From Natronogracilivirga saccharolytica (GTDB lineage Bacteria > Bacteroidota > Rhodothermia > Balneolales > Natronogracilivirgulaceae), in the NCBI RefSeq assembly GCF_017921895.1, contig NZ_JAFIDN010000001.1:496001-560000 (forward strand): DNA of 64,000 nt. Reading direction: 5' to 3'. The notes beneath the pieces are model-generated. The model was not told where the DNA came from and ran no database searches. It saw only the letters and a program-made list of their open reading frames with translations. Within the stretch, counting starts at the first letter, position 1; the number at the start of each line of letters is the position of its first letter. Positions 38,216 to 46,651 of the stretch are shown piece after piece. Made by a program: the position numbers and the translations under genes.

Positions 38216-38251
38216 AAAAAAAAAAGCTCCCGCCGAAAACCAGGCAGGAGC
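38216..38251 (-). terminator. Terminator of degP
   Basis: On the minus strand, GCTCC(T)GCC and GGC(G)GGAGC arms (38243-38251 with 38226-38234, one mismatched pair) and an 8-nt loop are followed by ten T (plus-strand A 38216-38225), 90 bp past the degP stop. Confidence 0.88.
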
Positions 38252-38340
38252 CTTGAACTATATCAGAGAGCAGCACCAGATCAGGTCAGCTCAATACGAT
38301 ATTTTGCCGGCCCGCTTATCCTGCGGGCCAGGTGTCAGCA

Positions 38341-39873
38341 TCATGTGCTTTGCAGCTCAAAAGCGATAAACAACCGCTGATTACCTCTCAGAACCTGAAG
38401 CAACATGGATTCACCCACTGTCATTTCAGAAACCGCCTCGTTGAATTCAGAAACCGAAGTTACCGGCATTCTGTTCAGGGAAACTATGACATCACCCTGG
38501 CGCAGACCATTCTCAGCTGCCGGGCTGTTGCCGTCGACTTCTTCAACGACCACACCTTCCACATCAGGGCGTATCCGCAATCTTTCAGCCAGTTCACGGG
38601 TCAGTTCAGTAACCGAAAAGCCTATGACATCGCGGATCGTCTCCTGATCGGCCACCGCCAGATCATCGGTCGGATGCTCTCCCAGAGTAACATTTACGTC
38701 CATCTCGTCACCATCACGGAATATCGTCAACGTAATCTCGGTGCCCGGTGACATTTCAGCCACCCTGCGACGGAACTCTGATCCGGTTTCCACTTCCCGG
38801 CCATTGAATTTCAGGATGATATCCTCGGGCTGCAGACCGGCCTCTTCAGCAGGAGAATCACTGGATACGTTGGTGATAAGAACACCTCGTGCTTCGGGAA
38901 GATCAAATGCTCTGGCAAGGCTTTCATCAAGCCGCTGAAACTCAACACCGATAAATCCGCGGACGACCCGTCCTTTTTCGATGATGGACTCCATCACATT
39001 GCGGGCCATGTTGCTGGGAATGGCAAATCCGATTCCCTGGAAGCCACCCGACTGAGAGGCAATGGCAGTGTTGATTCCGATCAGTTCGCCTTTCATATTG
39101 ATAAGCGGTCCGCCGGAGTTACCCCGGTTAATGGCGGCATCGGTCTGTATGAAATTCTCATAGCCGTCCCGTCCGAGAATATTAAGGTCTTCCCTTCCTT
39201 TGGCGCTCACGATACCCTGGGTGACCGTATGTGCCAGTGCGGCACCGAGCGGACTTCCAATAGCCATTACCATTTCACCGACCTGAAGTTCTTCGCTGTC
39301 TCCGAACTCCATATAGGGCAGGTTTTCCGCTTCAATTTTGAGAACCGCGATGTCGGTATTGGGATCTGAACCAACTACCGTGGCCGGGATTTCTTTCTGA
39401 TTAATCAGAGTAATTTTGATGGTATCGGCCTGGGCAATAACGTGATGGTTGGTGAGTATATACCCATCCTCTGAAACAATCACACCTGAACCCAGACCCT
39501 GTGTCCGGTATTCACGCTCACGATCTTCACCGCGGTCACGGAAAAACGGATGGTCACGGAAAAACGGATCATCTCTGAACGGCCGGAAGAAATCATCAAA
39601 CATGCCTCTGCCGCCCGTGCTTCTTCTCACTGTCCTTTCCGTAGATACCATCACAACAGTGGGCTTGGTAACGTCCGACAAGTTCACCAGTGCGTTGTTG
39701 AAGCGTGTCAGCAGATCCTGAGATTCATCCTTTAATTCTGCCTGTTGATCAGATTCCCTCGGTTTAAATTCATACGGCTCATCAGCTGTGCCTGCCCCCA
39801 GAGGCACGCGGATAATCAAAAATACCAGTACGACAGTTAATGCGGTGGCAAACTTCGAGTAATGACTTTTCAT
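38341..39873 (-). CDS. degP: DegP/HtrA-family periplasmic serine protease with two PDZ domains
   Basis: The 510-residue product has an N-terminal signal/anchor (about residues 7-27) and a long flexible insert rich in Phe, Arg and Asp before the protease ('FFRPFRDDPFFRDHPFFRD', about residues 95-113). The chymotrypsin-fold triad is clear: His in 'ILTNHHVIA', Asp in 'DPNTDIAVL' and Ser in 'GNSGGPL'. Two PDZ domains follow (about residues 295-390, 'AGLQPEDIILKFNGR', and 410-505, 'NGLRQGDVIVSLNRMP'). DegP degrades or refolds misfolded envelope proteins, a fitting role for a species that exports large T9SS cargo. The Phe/Arg-rich insert is similar in place to the LA loop but differs in composition. 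Confidence 0.94.
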   Translation of the reverse strand: MKSHYSKFATALTVVLVFLIIRVPLGAGTADEPYEFKPRESDQQAELKDESQDLLTRFNNALVNLSDVTKPTVVMVSTERTVRRSTGGRGMFDDFFRPFRDDPFFRDHPFFRDRGEDREREYRTQGLGSGVIVSEDGYILTNHHVIAQADTIKITLINQKEIPATVVGSDPNTDIAVLKIEAENLPYMEFGDSEELQVGEMVMAIGSPLGAALAHTVTQGIVSAKGREDLNILGRDGYENFIQTDAAINRGNSGGPLINMKGELIGINTAIASQSGGFQGIGFAIPSNMARNVMESIIEKGRVVRGFIGVEFQRLDESLARAFDLPEARGVLITNVSSDSPAEEAGLQPEDIILKFNGREVETGSEFRRRVAEMSPGTEITLTIFRDGDEMDVNVTLGEHPTDDLAVADQETIRDVIGFSVTELTRELAERLRIRPDVEGVVVEEVDGNSPAAENGLRQGDVIVSLNRMPVTSVSEFNEAVSEMTVGESMLLQVLRGNQRLFIAFELQST

Positions 39874-40139
39874 GCTCTGACTCCTGATACGTGTTCTTTA
39901 AGGATTATTGTAATTGGTAAGTGTTTCGACACCTTGAACATTAAAACTTATTGCGCGGGTATTTTATTGTTATCATGATTCATTACAGGTGCATCAACCG
40001 GAACTATGGAACCATTCGGGATTTGCCTTATATTATGGATTGTTTCCGGCGGCAGCGACAATACCAGGTACCGCATTTGAACAACCGTTGCCGGCGTGAA
40101 ATCACAGTTTCCATCATTCCTCTCTAAAGTCCGGCAAAC

Positions 40140-40769
40140 ATGTCACGTATATATCCCGTCATCGATCAGCTCATCGATCAGTTCCTGGAAGAAGAAGATC
40201 ACATTCCGCAGTCGCGTCAGCACATTATTGAGGATCTGGTGAAAAATATCAGGGACGTGCAGAAGTCAAAAGAGCCGGTTAGGCTGAACTTTATTTGCAC
40301 CCACAACTCAAGGCGCAGTCAAATGGCCCAGATCTGGGCACATGCACTCGCTCATTCCTTTCAGATTCCCAGTGTTGAGTGTTACTCGGGGGGCACTGAA
40401 GTAACGGCATTCCACCCCAATGCTATTCGTGCCATGAAAACGCTCGGATTTCAGATCACGCCCGAAACTCCGTCTTCAAACGGTCCCAATCCGCGCTGGC
40501 ATGTTTCTGCCGGATCCAACCTGACCGAACTGGTCTGCTATTCCAAAAAAATTGAAGACAGCATCGATCAGAGTCTTCCGTTTATAGCCGTAATGACCTG
40601 TTCGGATGCCGATCAGAACTGTCCGGTTGTACCTGGAGCACAGTCCCGGGCTGCCTTTACATTTGAAGATCCCAAAAGCACCGATGGCACGGACAAAGAA
40701 CAGCAGGCTTATCTCAAAACAGCGGTCGGGATCGGAAGGGAGCTGACAAGTGTATTCAAGTCGTTGTAA
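40140..40769 (+). CDS. ArsC-like low-molecular-weight protein tyrosine phosphatase family protein
   Basis: The 209-residue protein has a phosphatase P-loop 'FICTHNSRRSQMAQ' (CX5R: Cys54-x5-Arg60) followed by 'YSGGTEVTAFHPNAIRAM', typical of thioredoxin-type arsenate reductases and LMW phosphatases. Towards the C-terminus 'VMTCSDADQNCPVVPG' carries the two further cysteines needed for a disulfide relay and 'FEDPK' carries the catalytic Asp-Pro. It has an extra N-terminal helix of about 45 residues. It could reduce arsenate or act as a protein phosphatase; the Cys pair favours arsenate reductase chemistry. The ArsR-type regulator of this window is 28 kb away, so there is no operon link. It lies alone between degP (divergent) and hsp20 (convergent). 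Confidence 0.85.
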   Translation: MSRIYPVIDQLIDQFLEEEDHIPQSRQHIIEDLVKNIRDVQKSKEPVRLNFICTHNSRRSQMAQIWAHALAHSFQIPSVECYSGGTEVTAFHPNAIRAMKTLGFQITPETPSSNGPNPRWHVSAGSNLTELVCYSKKIEDSIDQSLPFIAVMTCSDADQNCPVVPGAQSRAAFTFEDPKSTDGTDKEQQAYLKTAVGIGRELTSVFKSL

Positions 40770-40834
40770 GCTTTGGGACACATCATTATGACTGATGTTC
40801 GCCATATCCGGATACATTTGTACGGCTGCCATCC

Positions 40835-40877
40835 AAAAAAATGCCCGGCAAGGGCACTGTTTCAACCCCGGCCGGGC
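40835..40877 (-). terminator. Terminator of hsp20
   Basis: On the minus strand, GCCCGGC/GCCGGGC outer arms (40871-40877 with 40843-40849) and inner GGG/CCC arms are followed by A then T7 (plus-strand A 40835-40841), 38 bp past the hsp20 stop. Confidence 0.82.
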
Positions 40878-40914
40878 CTCGTACCACACGACATGATGAC
40901 AAGCATCTCAATGT

Positions 40915-41355
40915 TTACTTAACCTTGATCTGCTTGTTCACCTGCTTTTCCTTCTTCTCGATATCCAGCTTAAGGATACCATCTTCGAAACGTGCATCAA
41001 TTTTGTCCTGATTGATGTTGTTCGGAAGCATGATGGAACGCTCGAACTGTCCGTAACGGGTTTCACGGACATGATGCTTGGTATCCTTGTTTTCGGTTTC
41101 TTCCTTACGCTCACCGGAAATGGTCAGACGACGATCCTGCAGATCAATATTGATATCGTCTTTCTTCATTCCGGGCAGCGCAGCCTGAACATGATAGTGA
41201 CTGTCGGTCTCGGAAATATCGATGCTCGGCGCATAAAGCCGGCCGCTGTCACTGGTCACTACATCATTGAAAAACTCATCCAGAATGCTGGAAAAGGTGC
41301 GCGGTACTCCTGCTCTTTCAAATTCTTGCATTGGGTTATACTTTGTGATAGCCAT
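40915..41355 (-). CDS. Hsp20/alpha-crystallin small heat-shock protein
   Basis: The 146-residue protein has the sHsp plan: a short variable N-terminal arm (about residues 1-38), an alpha-crystallin domain (about 40-130; 'APSIDISETDSHYHVQAALPG' start and 'GQFERSIMLPNNINQDKIDARFEDGILKLDI' end with the conserved A-x-x-x-n-G-v-L pattern), and a Lys-rich tail. The 'IKV' near the end is the I-x-I/V-like assembly motif. sHsps hold unfolding proteins without ATP and pass them to ClpB/DnaK, both coded in this window. The 210-bp upstream region contains four TGTC/GACA dyads (41438-41559), suggesting dedicated control. Its own terminator is at 40835-40877. Confidence 0.95.
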   Translation of the reverse strand: MAITKYNPMQEFERAGVPRTFSSILDEFFNDVVTSDSGRLYAPSIDISETDSHYHVQAALPGMKKDDINIDLQDRRLTISGERKEETENKDTKHHVRETRYGQFERSIMLPNNINQDKIDARFEDGILKLDIEKKEKQVNKQIKVK

Positions 41356-41437
41356 AGCTACCTCCTTTTTTAAGGTTCATGGTTAACTCCTGTTTTCACC
41401 ATGAACTATTGCAAAAGGCGTACCAACCCATGCCATC

Positions 41438-41559
41438 TGTCATTTTTGACAAGTTTTGTGTTATGCATGTCATACAGATCTGTTAAAAATGACAGAACCC
41501 TTCGGTTGATTTGTCATTAAGACAATTCCGGGGCCGGAACGGATGACAGATATGTGTCA
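41438..41559. promoter_or_regulatory. Array of four TGTC/GACA inverted repeats upstream of hsp20
   Basis: Dyads lie at 41438-41451 (TGTCATTTTTGACA), 41480-41495 (CTGTTAAAAATGACAG, one imperfect pair), 41511-41525 (TTGTCATTAAGACAA) and 41544-41559 (TGACAGATATGTGTCA, arms in reverse order). A lone TGTCA lies at 41468. All are within 205 bp upstream of the hsp20 ATG and before the DAHP synthase stop. Confidence 0.55.
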
Positions 41560-41564
41560 GAATT

Positions 41565-42938
41565 TCAGCGGTCCTGCCAGGTTGCCTTCCACTCCTTTGT
41601 AATCAGAAATGCCATCTCTAGACTCTGCTGATAATTCAGGCGCGGATCACAAAATGTCTTGTAATTGCGCTTGAGTCCGTCAGCACGAAGATTGTTCGCA
41701 CCTCCGACACATTCGGTAACGTTGTCACCGGTCAGCTCCAAATGGACGCCGCCGAGAAAGGTGCCCTCACTCCGGTGTACGGCAAATGTTTGCTTGATTT
41801 CGGTCAGAATATCGTCAAAACTTCTGGTTTTGATATTTTCGTCCGTGGCATACGTATTGCCATGCATGGGGTCGCAGCTCCAGATCACACTCAGTCCGGC
41901 ACGCTCAACGGTGCGGATCAGTTCCGGCAGCATGGATTCGACATTGTCTTTACCCATGCGGGTGATCAGAGTGACCTTTCCCTCCGTATTTTCGGGATTG
42001 AGCTTTTCAATAAGCCGCACAACCTCCTCACTTTCGAACGGAGGTCCGACCTTGATCCCGATCGGATTGCGAATTCCGCGGAAATATTCAACATGGGCGC
42101 CTTCAAGGTCGCGGGTCCGGTTGCCCAGCCACGGCATATGCGTGCTCAGATTATACCAGCCCTTGTTATGAGGAACCTGCTGAGTCTGCGCCGAATCATA
42201 GTACAGATTGAGTGCCTCATGAGATGTGTGAACCCGTACCTGTTTGAGGGCATCGATTTTGTGATTGGAAATGGTTTCTACGAAACGGACGGCATTGGTG
42301 ATCGATTTGACCATCGACTCGTACTCCTTGTAGTACTTGTTCCGCCGCATGAAATCGAGCTCCCAGTATTCCGGATGGTTAAGGTTGGCAAAACCCTTTC
42401 CTTCCGTCAGCGAACGAATGAAATTCAGGGTCAATGCCGAAAGCTTGTATCCTTCCAGTAGCCGCTTGGGATTGGTCATCCGCGCCTCTTCGTCCTGCTC
42501 AAACTTGTTGAAAAGATCACCACGGTAGGATGGCAGCTCCTGTCCGGCCACTTTTTCCATGGGTTTGGATCTGGGCTTGGCATACTGCCCTGCGATTCTG
42601 CCCACCCGCACGACCGGTATGTTCATTTCGTGAATCAGGATAAAACTCATCTGAAGCAGGACCTTAAGCAGGCTCACCGTCTGAGGGGCATTGCAGTTGT
42701 CAAAGACCTCGGCACAGTCTCCACCCTGCAACAAAAACGCTTTGCCGCGGGATGCCAGAGCCAGTTGATCACGCAAATCTTCCACCTCCCATGAATTGAC
42801 CAGAGGCGGGTAGCTTTTCAGTTCCTTATAGACCTGTTTCAGGAGTTTCTGATTGCTATACTCCGGGATTTGTTTAATGGGATGGGATTGCCAGGAGGTC
42901 GGGCTCCAGTTTTTCGAACTTGTTTGTTCCACAGTCAA
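41565..42938 (-). CDS. Class II (plant-type) 3-deoxy-7-phosphoheptulonate synthase
   Basis: The 457-residue product is a class II DAHP synthase by length and motifs: 'FLLQGGDCAEVFD' (metal-binding Cys), 'VRVGRIAGQYAKPRS', 'HMPWLGNRTRD', 'ITRMGKDN', 'IWSCDPMHGNT' and 'GGVHLELTGDNVTECVGG'. It condenses PEP with erythrose 4-phosphate, the first step to chorismate; AroA of the same pathway is coded at 60.4-61.7 kb. Class II forms are usual in this bacterial group and are often feedback-controlled through surface sites, not ACT domains; none is evident here. It is the last gene before the right-hand inverted cassette. No terminator was found; transcription may enter the hsp20 region. Confidence 0.95.
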   Translation of the reverse strand: MTVEQTSSKNWSPTSWQSHPIKQIPEYSNQKLLKQVYKELKSYPPLVNSWEVEDLRDQLALASRGKAFLLQGGDCAEVFDNCNAPQTVSLLKVLLQMSFILIHEMNIPVVRVGRIAGQYAKPRSKPMEKVAGQELPSYRGDLFNKFEQDEEARMTNPKRLLEGYKLSALTLNFIRSLTEGKGFANLNHPEYWELDFMRRNKYYKEYESMVKSITNAVRFVETISNHKIDALKQVRVHTSHEALNLYYDSAQTQQVPHNKGWYNLSTHMPWLGNRTRDLEGAHVEYFRGIRNPIGIKVGPPFESEEVVRLIEKLNPENTEGKVTLITRMGKDNVESMLPELIRTVERAGLSVIWSCDPMHGNTYATDENIKTRSFDDILTEIKQTFAVHRSEGTFLGGVHLELTGDNVTECVGGANNLRADGLKRNYKTFCDPRLNYQQSLEMAFLITKEWKATWQDR

Positions 42939-43111
42939 ATATACTTCAATTTGGTGTAAATATATAATATAACTGTGATAAGTGAGAAATAACAGCCCGT
43001 AAATTCATCTTTCTCCCCGGACTTCTCAAATACTAATGAAAAAGGGTGTGACCCTGCAAACAGGACCACGCACTCAGTAAGATAACCGGGCTTATCTCCG
43101 GTAACGGGATG

Positions 43112-44406
43112 CATAGCGAAGCTGACCAGAAAAAAAGGGTGCTCCCCGAAGGAAGCACCCTTTTTTATTTGCTGCTATGATTGTGCTGCTGTGAATGATC
43201 CTACTTCACCAGCATCAGCTGTTTGGACTGTACGAAGTCACCGGCCTGCATGCGGTAGATATACACGCCGCTTGCCAGACGGGTGGCATCGAACTCAACC
43301 GTGTGAACACCTGCTTCACGCGATTCATTGACCAGGGTAGCCACACGCTGTCCGGTCACATCATACACTTCCAGAGTCACATTGGCCGACTCGGGAACCT
43401 GATAGCGGATCGTGGTTACCGGGTTGAACGGGTTCGGGTAGTTCTGGTCGAGTCCGAACTCGGTCGGAACGTCGCTCAGCTGCTCTCCGCTGGTCGGCTG
43501 CTCGCCCCATACGTCGTTGACTACCTTGTCATCATCAACTGTAATCATGCGGTTGGGGTCGCCCGGCCATTCACTGTTATCCCAATCCGGTTCGTCTTCC
43601 ACCATGAAGTACTTGTACTCGTAATCTCCGGCTTCAGCGTACAGGGTAACCGTATAGATGTTTTCGTCATCCTCGGATGCGAACATACGGTAGCGCGGGT
43701 TGCTGCCCGGCTCCTGCCACTCCGGAGTGTTAATGCCTCCGGCAAGATAGACATGGTTTTCGTCCGGATCGAAGCCCTGAACTCCGCCCATATCAACGTT
43801 GAACTCTACGCGATACTGATCTTCGAGCGGTTCAAAGTCGTCGGTGAAGAACGGGAAGACCTGGGTGTCCTCGTTGAACTGACCCATGGTTCCGCTGACA
43901 TGGAATACCGCCGGCGGCATGGGCTGTCCGTTATGATCATCTCCCCACGGGGTATTGTTGCGGGCCAGACGAACCACAAAGGTGTCGGCTTCGGCTTCGC
44001 TGGTTACACGCACATTCACACCGCTTCCTTCTGCAACCGGGTCGCCGGGAAGCGGCCAGTTGTCCAGATCTTCTTCGATAATGTACATGTCGCGCAGCTG
44101 CACGCGCATACCCTGATACTCCGAGTCGTCCCGCATGTCTTCGCCGTCGATGGCGACCGCCTCGGGCAGATCGTTGCCGGAGCTGGTGATCTCGTATTCC
44201 ATCACCTCGATGTTGCGCTGGTTGTTGAATGTTTCCATTTCACCCATGATGATGATGCTGTCACCGGGCTGGGCATAAACGCCGCTCTGGGCTCCGCCAT
44301 CACTGAAGTCGGTCACATTCAGCCCGCCCGTTTCATCCTGGATGAAGTAGTCGGCCACACCGAATCCGAAGTCAGTGGAGTTAACAATGCCCTTGACAAC
44401 TACAAT
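43112..44406 (-). repeat. Inverted-repeat copy B: T9SS cassette
   Basis: Reverse-oriented partner of 31624-32912, including the terminator and the same 15 bp beyond it (43112-43126). The two copies enclose about 10.2 kb. Small indels between stop and terminator make it 6 bp longer than copy A. Confidence 0.93.
43130..43166 (-). terminator. Terminator of the 1118-aa protein gene
   Basis: On the minus strand, GGGTGCTTCC (43160-43151) and GGGAGCACCC (43146-43137) close a TTCG loop and are followed by T7. It is the duplicate of 32860-32897. Confidence 0.93.
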
Positions 44407-46557
44407 ACTTCCGATTTCAAGACTGCGCGCCTGGGCGATGGAAATCATGTCCATTTCCCCGCGCTCCAGATCGATGGCAAACGGTGCATCCGCAAATACC
44501 ACGTCATCATCGACTTCAGCGGTAACGGTCCAGTCTGCTTCCAGGACATCACCAATTTCCACGCCATTGTCATCAAGAAGCTGGTCGATGTCCCCTATGG
44601 TAAGGGTGATGCGGGTGTCTTCACCGTCATTGTCAGCAGGAAGACTTGCAATCGGATCGTCGAACTCGCCGCCGCGCACATCGAGATGCCAGGTATAGGT
44701 CACGGCCTCATCCGATTCAGCTGTCTCCCAGGTAATTTCCACCTCATCGGAAGGCTCTCCGGCAACCAGCAGTTCGGCTCCGTCTTCCGGACTAAGCAGG
44801 GCAAACGATGCGATGGCGCTTTCAACATAGTTTTCCGTAACAATGATGTCACCTGCGACATCAAATTTGGATGTGTCTACCAGCGTGTCATCATCATGGC
44901 CGAGCAGATCGACCAGCAGATCGCCTCCCACCGAGACAGCACCTTCGTCAAGGTCATCGGTATCCACTTCTCCGGTCTCATCAATAAGTATTCTCAGATT
45001 GTTGCTGACCGTGAAGTCCGACTCATCCATGTCTGCGATGCCGCCGTCACGAATGTCGAACAAGGCATAGCCGTCCACCTGGAATTGCGAGTCGTCGAAG
45101 TCAAATTCGCCGTCTTCCAGCAGAAATACGTACAGGTTGCCGCGGACCGTAACTTCAGCGTCATCAACATCGATGTTTTCATCACCGTCTGCCTCGTGTT
45201 TGGTCAGGGTAACGATAAAGTCACCACCCACTTCGATAGTGGCGTTGTCTCCGTCAATCTCGCCGTCGCCGTCAGCACCTTCGGGACGATGGTGGCTCAG
45301 GTGAAAGTCGTTGCCGATGGTGACAACGGCTTCGCCAAACTCAAAGTCCTCAACGCTGTTGATATCCACAGTCAGATCACCCTGAACTGTAAATACCGAC
45401 TCGTCCATATCAACAATTCCACCGTCTGTCATAGTGATTTCAGCATAGCCGTCTACTGTGAACTCAGAGCCGTCGAAATCAAATTCACCATTATTTTCGG
45501 CAAATATGTAGAGGTTGCCTCCCACATTGAAGATTCCGTCATCAACGTCGATGTTTTCGTCTCCGTCGGGAAGTTCCTTGGAAAGGCGGACGATAGCATC
45601 GCCTCCGGTGGTTATGACGGCATCATCGATATCAATTTCGCCTTCTCCGTCGCCGTCGTCATGGCCTTCTTCAGGACGATGGTGGGTCAGGTCAAAGGAT
45701 CCGCCGATATCAAGGATGACATCGTTGAATTCGAAATCACCGGTACTTTCCATATCCACTATGAAATCGCCGTTAATGGTGATTTCACGGGTAAAGTCAT
45801 CGTCACCGTCTTCTCCCTGTTCATCGCGGAATCGCGGATTGCCATCCTCGCGGACATGAACGTACAGGTTGTAAAGTTCCGGGACGACGATTTCGTAATC
45901 CGAGTTGCCGTCATGCACGCGGTGCTCAAGAGTTCCGGTGAGTTCATAGGAACCGGACTCTCCGTCCAGTTCGATGTCATCACCTACAATGAACGTGTTG
46001 CCGTTATCTCGGAACATGGCATTACCGCTGAAGTCAGCACTGAAATTGTTATATGACTGCAGGACGGGGCCGCTGGCACCGGATGTAGCAAGGTCCAGTG
46101 TACCTTCGCTTTTTTCCAGGTCAATATTATAAGCCAAAAACCAGGAATCCTCGCCGGCTGTGATGGTCTGATCGCCATCCTCTTCCATTTCCAGGCTCCA
46201 TACATCACCGGGATCATCGTACTGCCATGTCAGATCACCACTGAGCGTAATATCACCGTGGACGATCACATCGCCTCCTGCATTATCGGTAAATACGACC
46301 GTAGTACCATCAAAGGAAACGTTCTGCTCAAAGATGATATCTTCATCAGTGTCAATGGTCAGCGTGATATCACCAAAGGTAACATCTTCATCGTAAACCG
46401 TTTCATCACTGAGGGTTACATCATCATTGGCATGGGCATTCAGCGGCCAGAAGACAAGTGCCAGCACAAGCACCATCGAAGTGCCTGCAAGCACACTTCG
46501 AACGCTGTTTCGCCGTAGTTTTAAAAATTTGGATTGTAGCGTTTCGACGTGTTTCAT
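43201..46557 (-). CDS. Secreted 1118-aa acidic beta-solenoid protein with T9SS sorting domain
   Basis: After a signal peptide (about residues 1-43, 'VLALVFWPLNAHA') comes an Asp/Glu/Gly-rich region to about residue 580. It is built from short strands and turns in a repeating pattern ('VGGNLYIF', 'GEFDFDGSEFTVDGYAEI', 'GGIVDMDESVFTVQGDLTV'), the look of a right-handed beta-solenoid. Two super-repeats of about 130 residues each contain a 'HHRPE' loop followed by an acidic stretch. Then follow a SusE-like beta-sandwich (585-705), an OB-like domain (706-910), a CBM20/48-like domain (915-1020) and the T9SS domain (1036-1118). It is probably a cell-surface or matrix protein that may bind Ca2+ through its Asp-rich turns; no enzyme domain is seen. 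The paralogue upstream shares the solenoid but not the middle domains. Confidence 0.85.
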   Translation of the reverse strand: MKHVETLQSKFLKLRRNSVRSVLAGTSMVLVLALVFWPLNAHANDDVTLSDETVYDEDVTFGDITLTIDTDEDIIFEQNVSFDGTTVVFTDNAGGDVIVHGDITLSGDLTWQYDDPGDVWSLEMEEDGDQTITAGEDSWFLAYNIDLEKSEGTLDLATSGASGPVLQSYNNFSADFSGNAMFRDNGNTFIVGDDIELDGESGSYELTGTLEHRVHDGNSDYEIVVPELYNLYVHVREDGNPRFRDEQGEDGDDDFTREITINGDFIVDMESTGDFEFNDVILDIGGSFDLTHHRPEEGHDDGDGEGEIDIDDAVITTGGDAIVRLSKELPDGDENIDVDDGIFNVGGNLYIFAENNGEFDFDGSEFTVDGYAEITMTDGGIVDMDESVFTVQGDLTVDINSVEDFEFGEAVVTIGNDFHLSHHRPEGADGDGEIDGDNATIEVGGDFIVTLTKHEADGDENIDVDDAEVTVRGNLYVFLLEDGEFDFDDSQFQVDGYALFDIRDGGIADMDESDFTVSNNLRILIDETGEVDTDDLDEGAVSVGGDLLVDLLGHDDDTLVDTSKFDVAGDIIVTENYVESAIASFALLSPEDGAELLVAGEPSDEVEITWETAESDEAVTYTWHLDVRGGEFDDPIASLPADNDGEDTRITLTIGDIDQLLDDNGVEIGDVLEADWTVTAEVDDDVVFADAPFAIDLERGEMDMISIAQARSLEIGSIVVVKGIVNSTDFGFGVADYFIQDETGGLNVTDFSDGGAQSGVYAQPGDSIIIMGEMETFNNQRNIEVMEYEITSSGNDLPEAVAIDGEDMRDDSEYQGMRVQLRDMYIIEEDLDNWPLPGDPVAEGSGVNVRVTSEAEADTFVVRLARNNTPWGDDHNGQPMPPAVFHVSGTMGQFNEDTQVFPFFTDDFEPLEDQYRVEFNVDMGGVQGFDPDENHVYLAGGINTPEWQEPGSNPRYRMFASEDDENIYTVTLYAEAGDYEYKYFMVEDEPDWDNSEWPGDPNRMITVDDDKVVNDVWGEQPTSGEQLSDVPTEFGLDQNYPNPFNPVTTIRYQVPESANVTLEVYDVTGQRVATLVNESREAGVHTVEFDATRLASGVYIYRMQAGDFVQSKQLMLVK
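44855..46380 (-). repeat. Direct repeat, solenoid-coding copy 1
   Basis: About 1.5 kb coding for the solenoid part of the 1118-aa protein. It is clearly similar at DNA level to 46975-48495, with a constant offset of about 2.12 kb. Runs of tens of identical bases occur, for example the segments ending near 44861 and 46980. Confidence 0.85.
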
Positions 46558-46651
46558 ATTAATCGATTGTTTAGTTATGGGTGGCTGTTCTTAATAAATA
46601 TATTTTCGGGATGCCGGAATATTGGAGCATAGGAATACTGTCATAAGCGGA

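Noticed and set aside
38154-38369. 71-codon frame between degP and cbpA
   Set aside because: It runs through the degP terminator hairpin and into the degP 3' end in antisense, with no coding signal.
43195-46056. A 953-codon open frame on the plus strand opposite the solenoid gene
   Set aside because: It is a shadow of the highly repetitive Asp/Glu-rich coding strand (similar antisense frames lie opposite the paralogue and the 1664-aa gene). It has no start signal, and its product shows no domain pattern, while the minus frame has a signal peptide, domains and a terminator.
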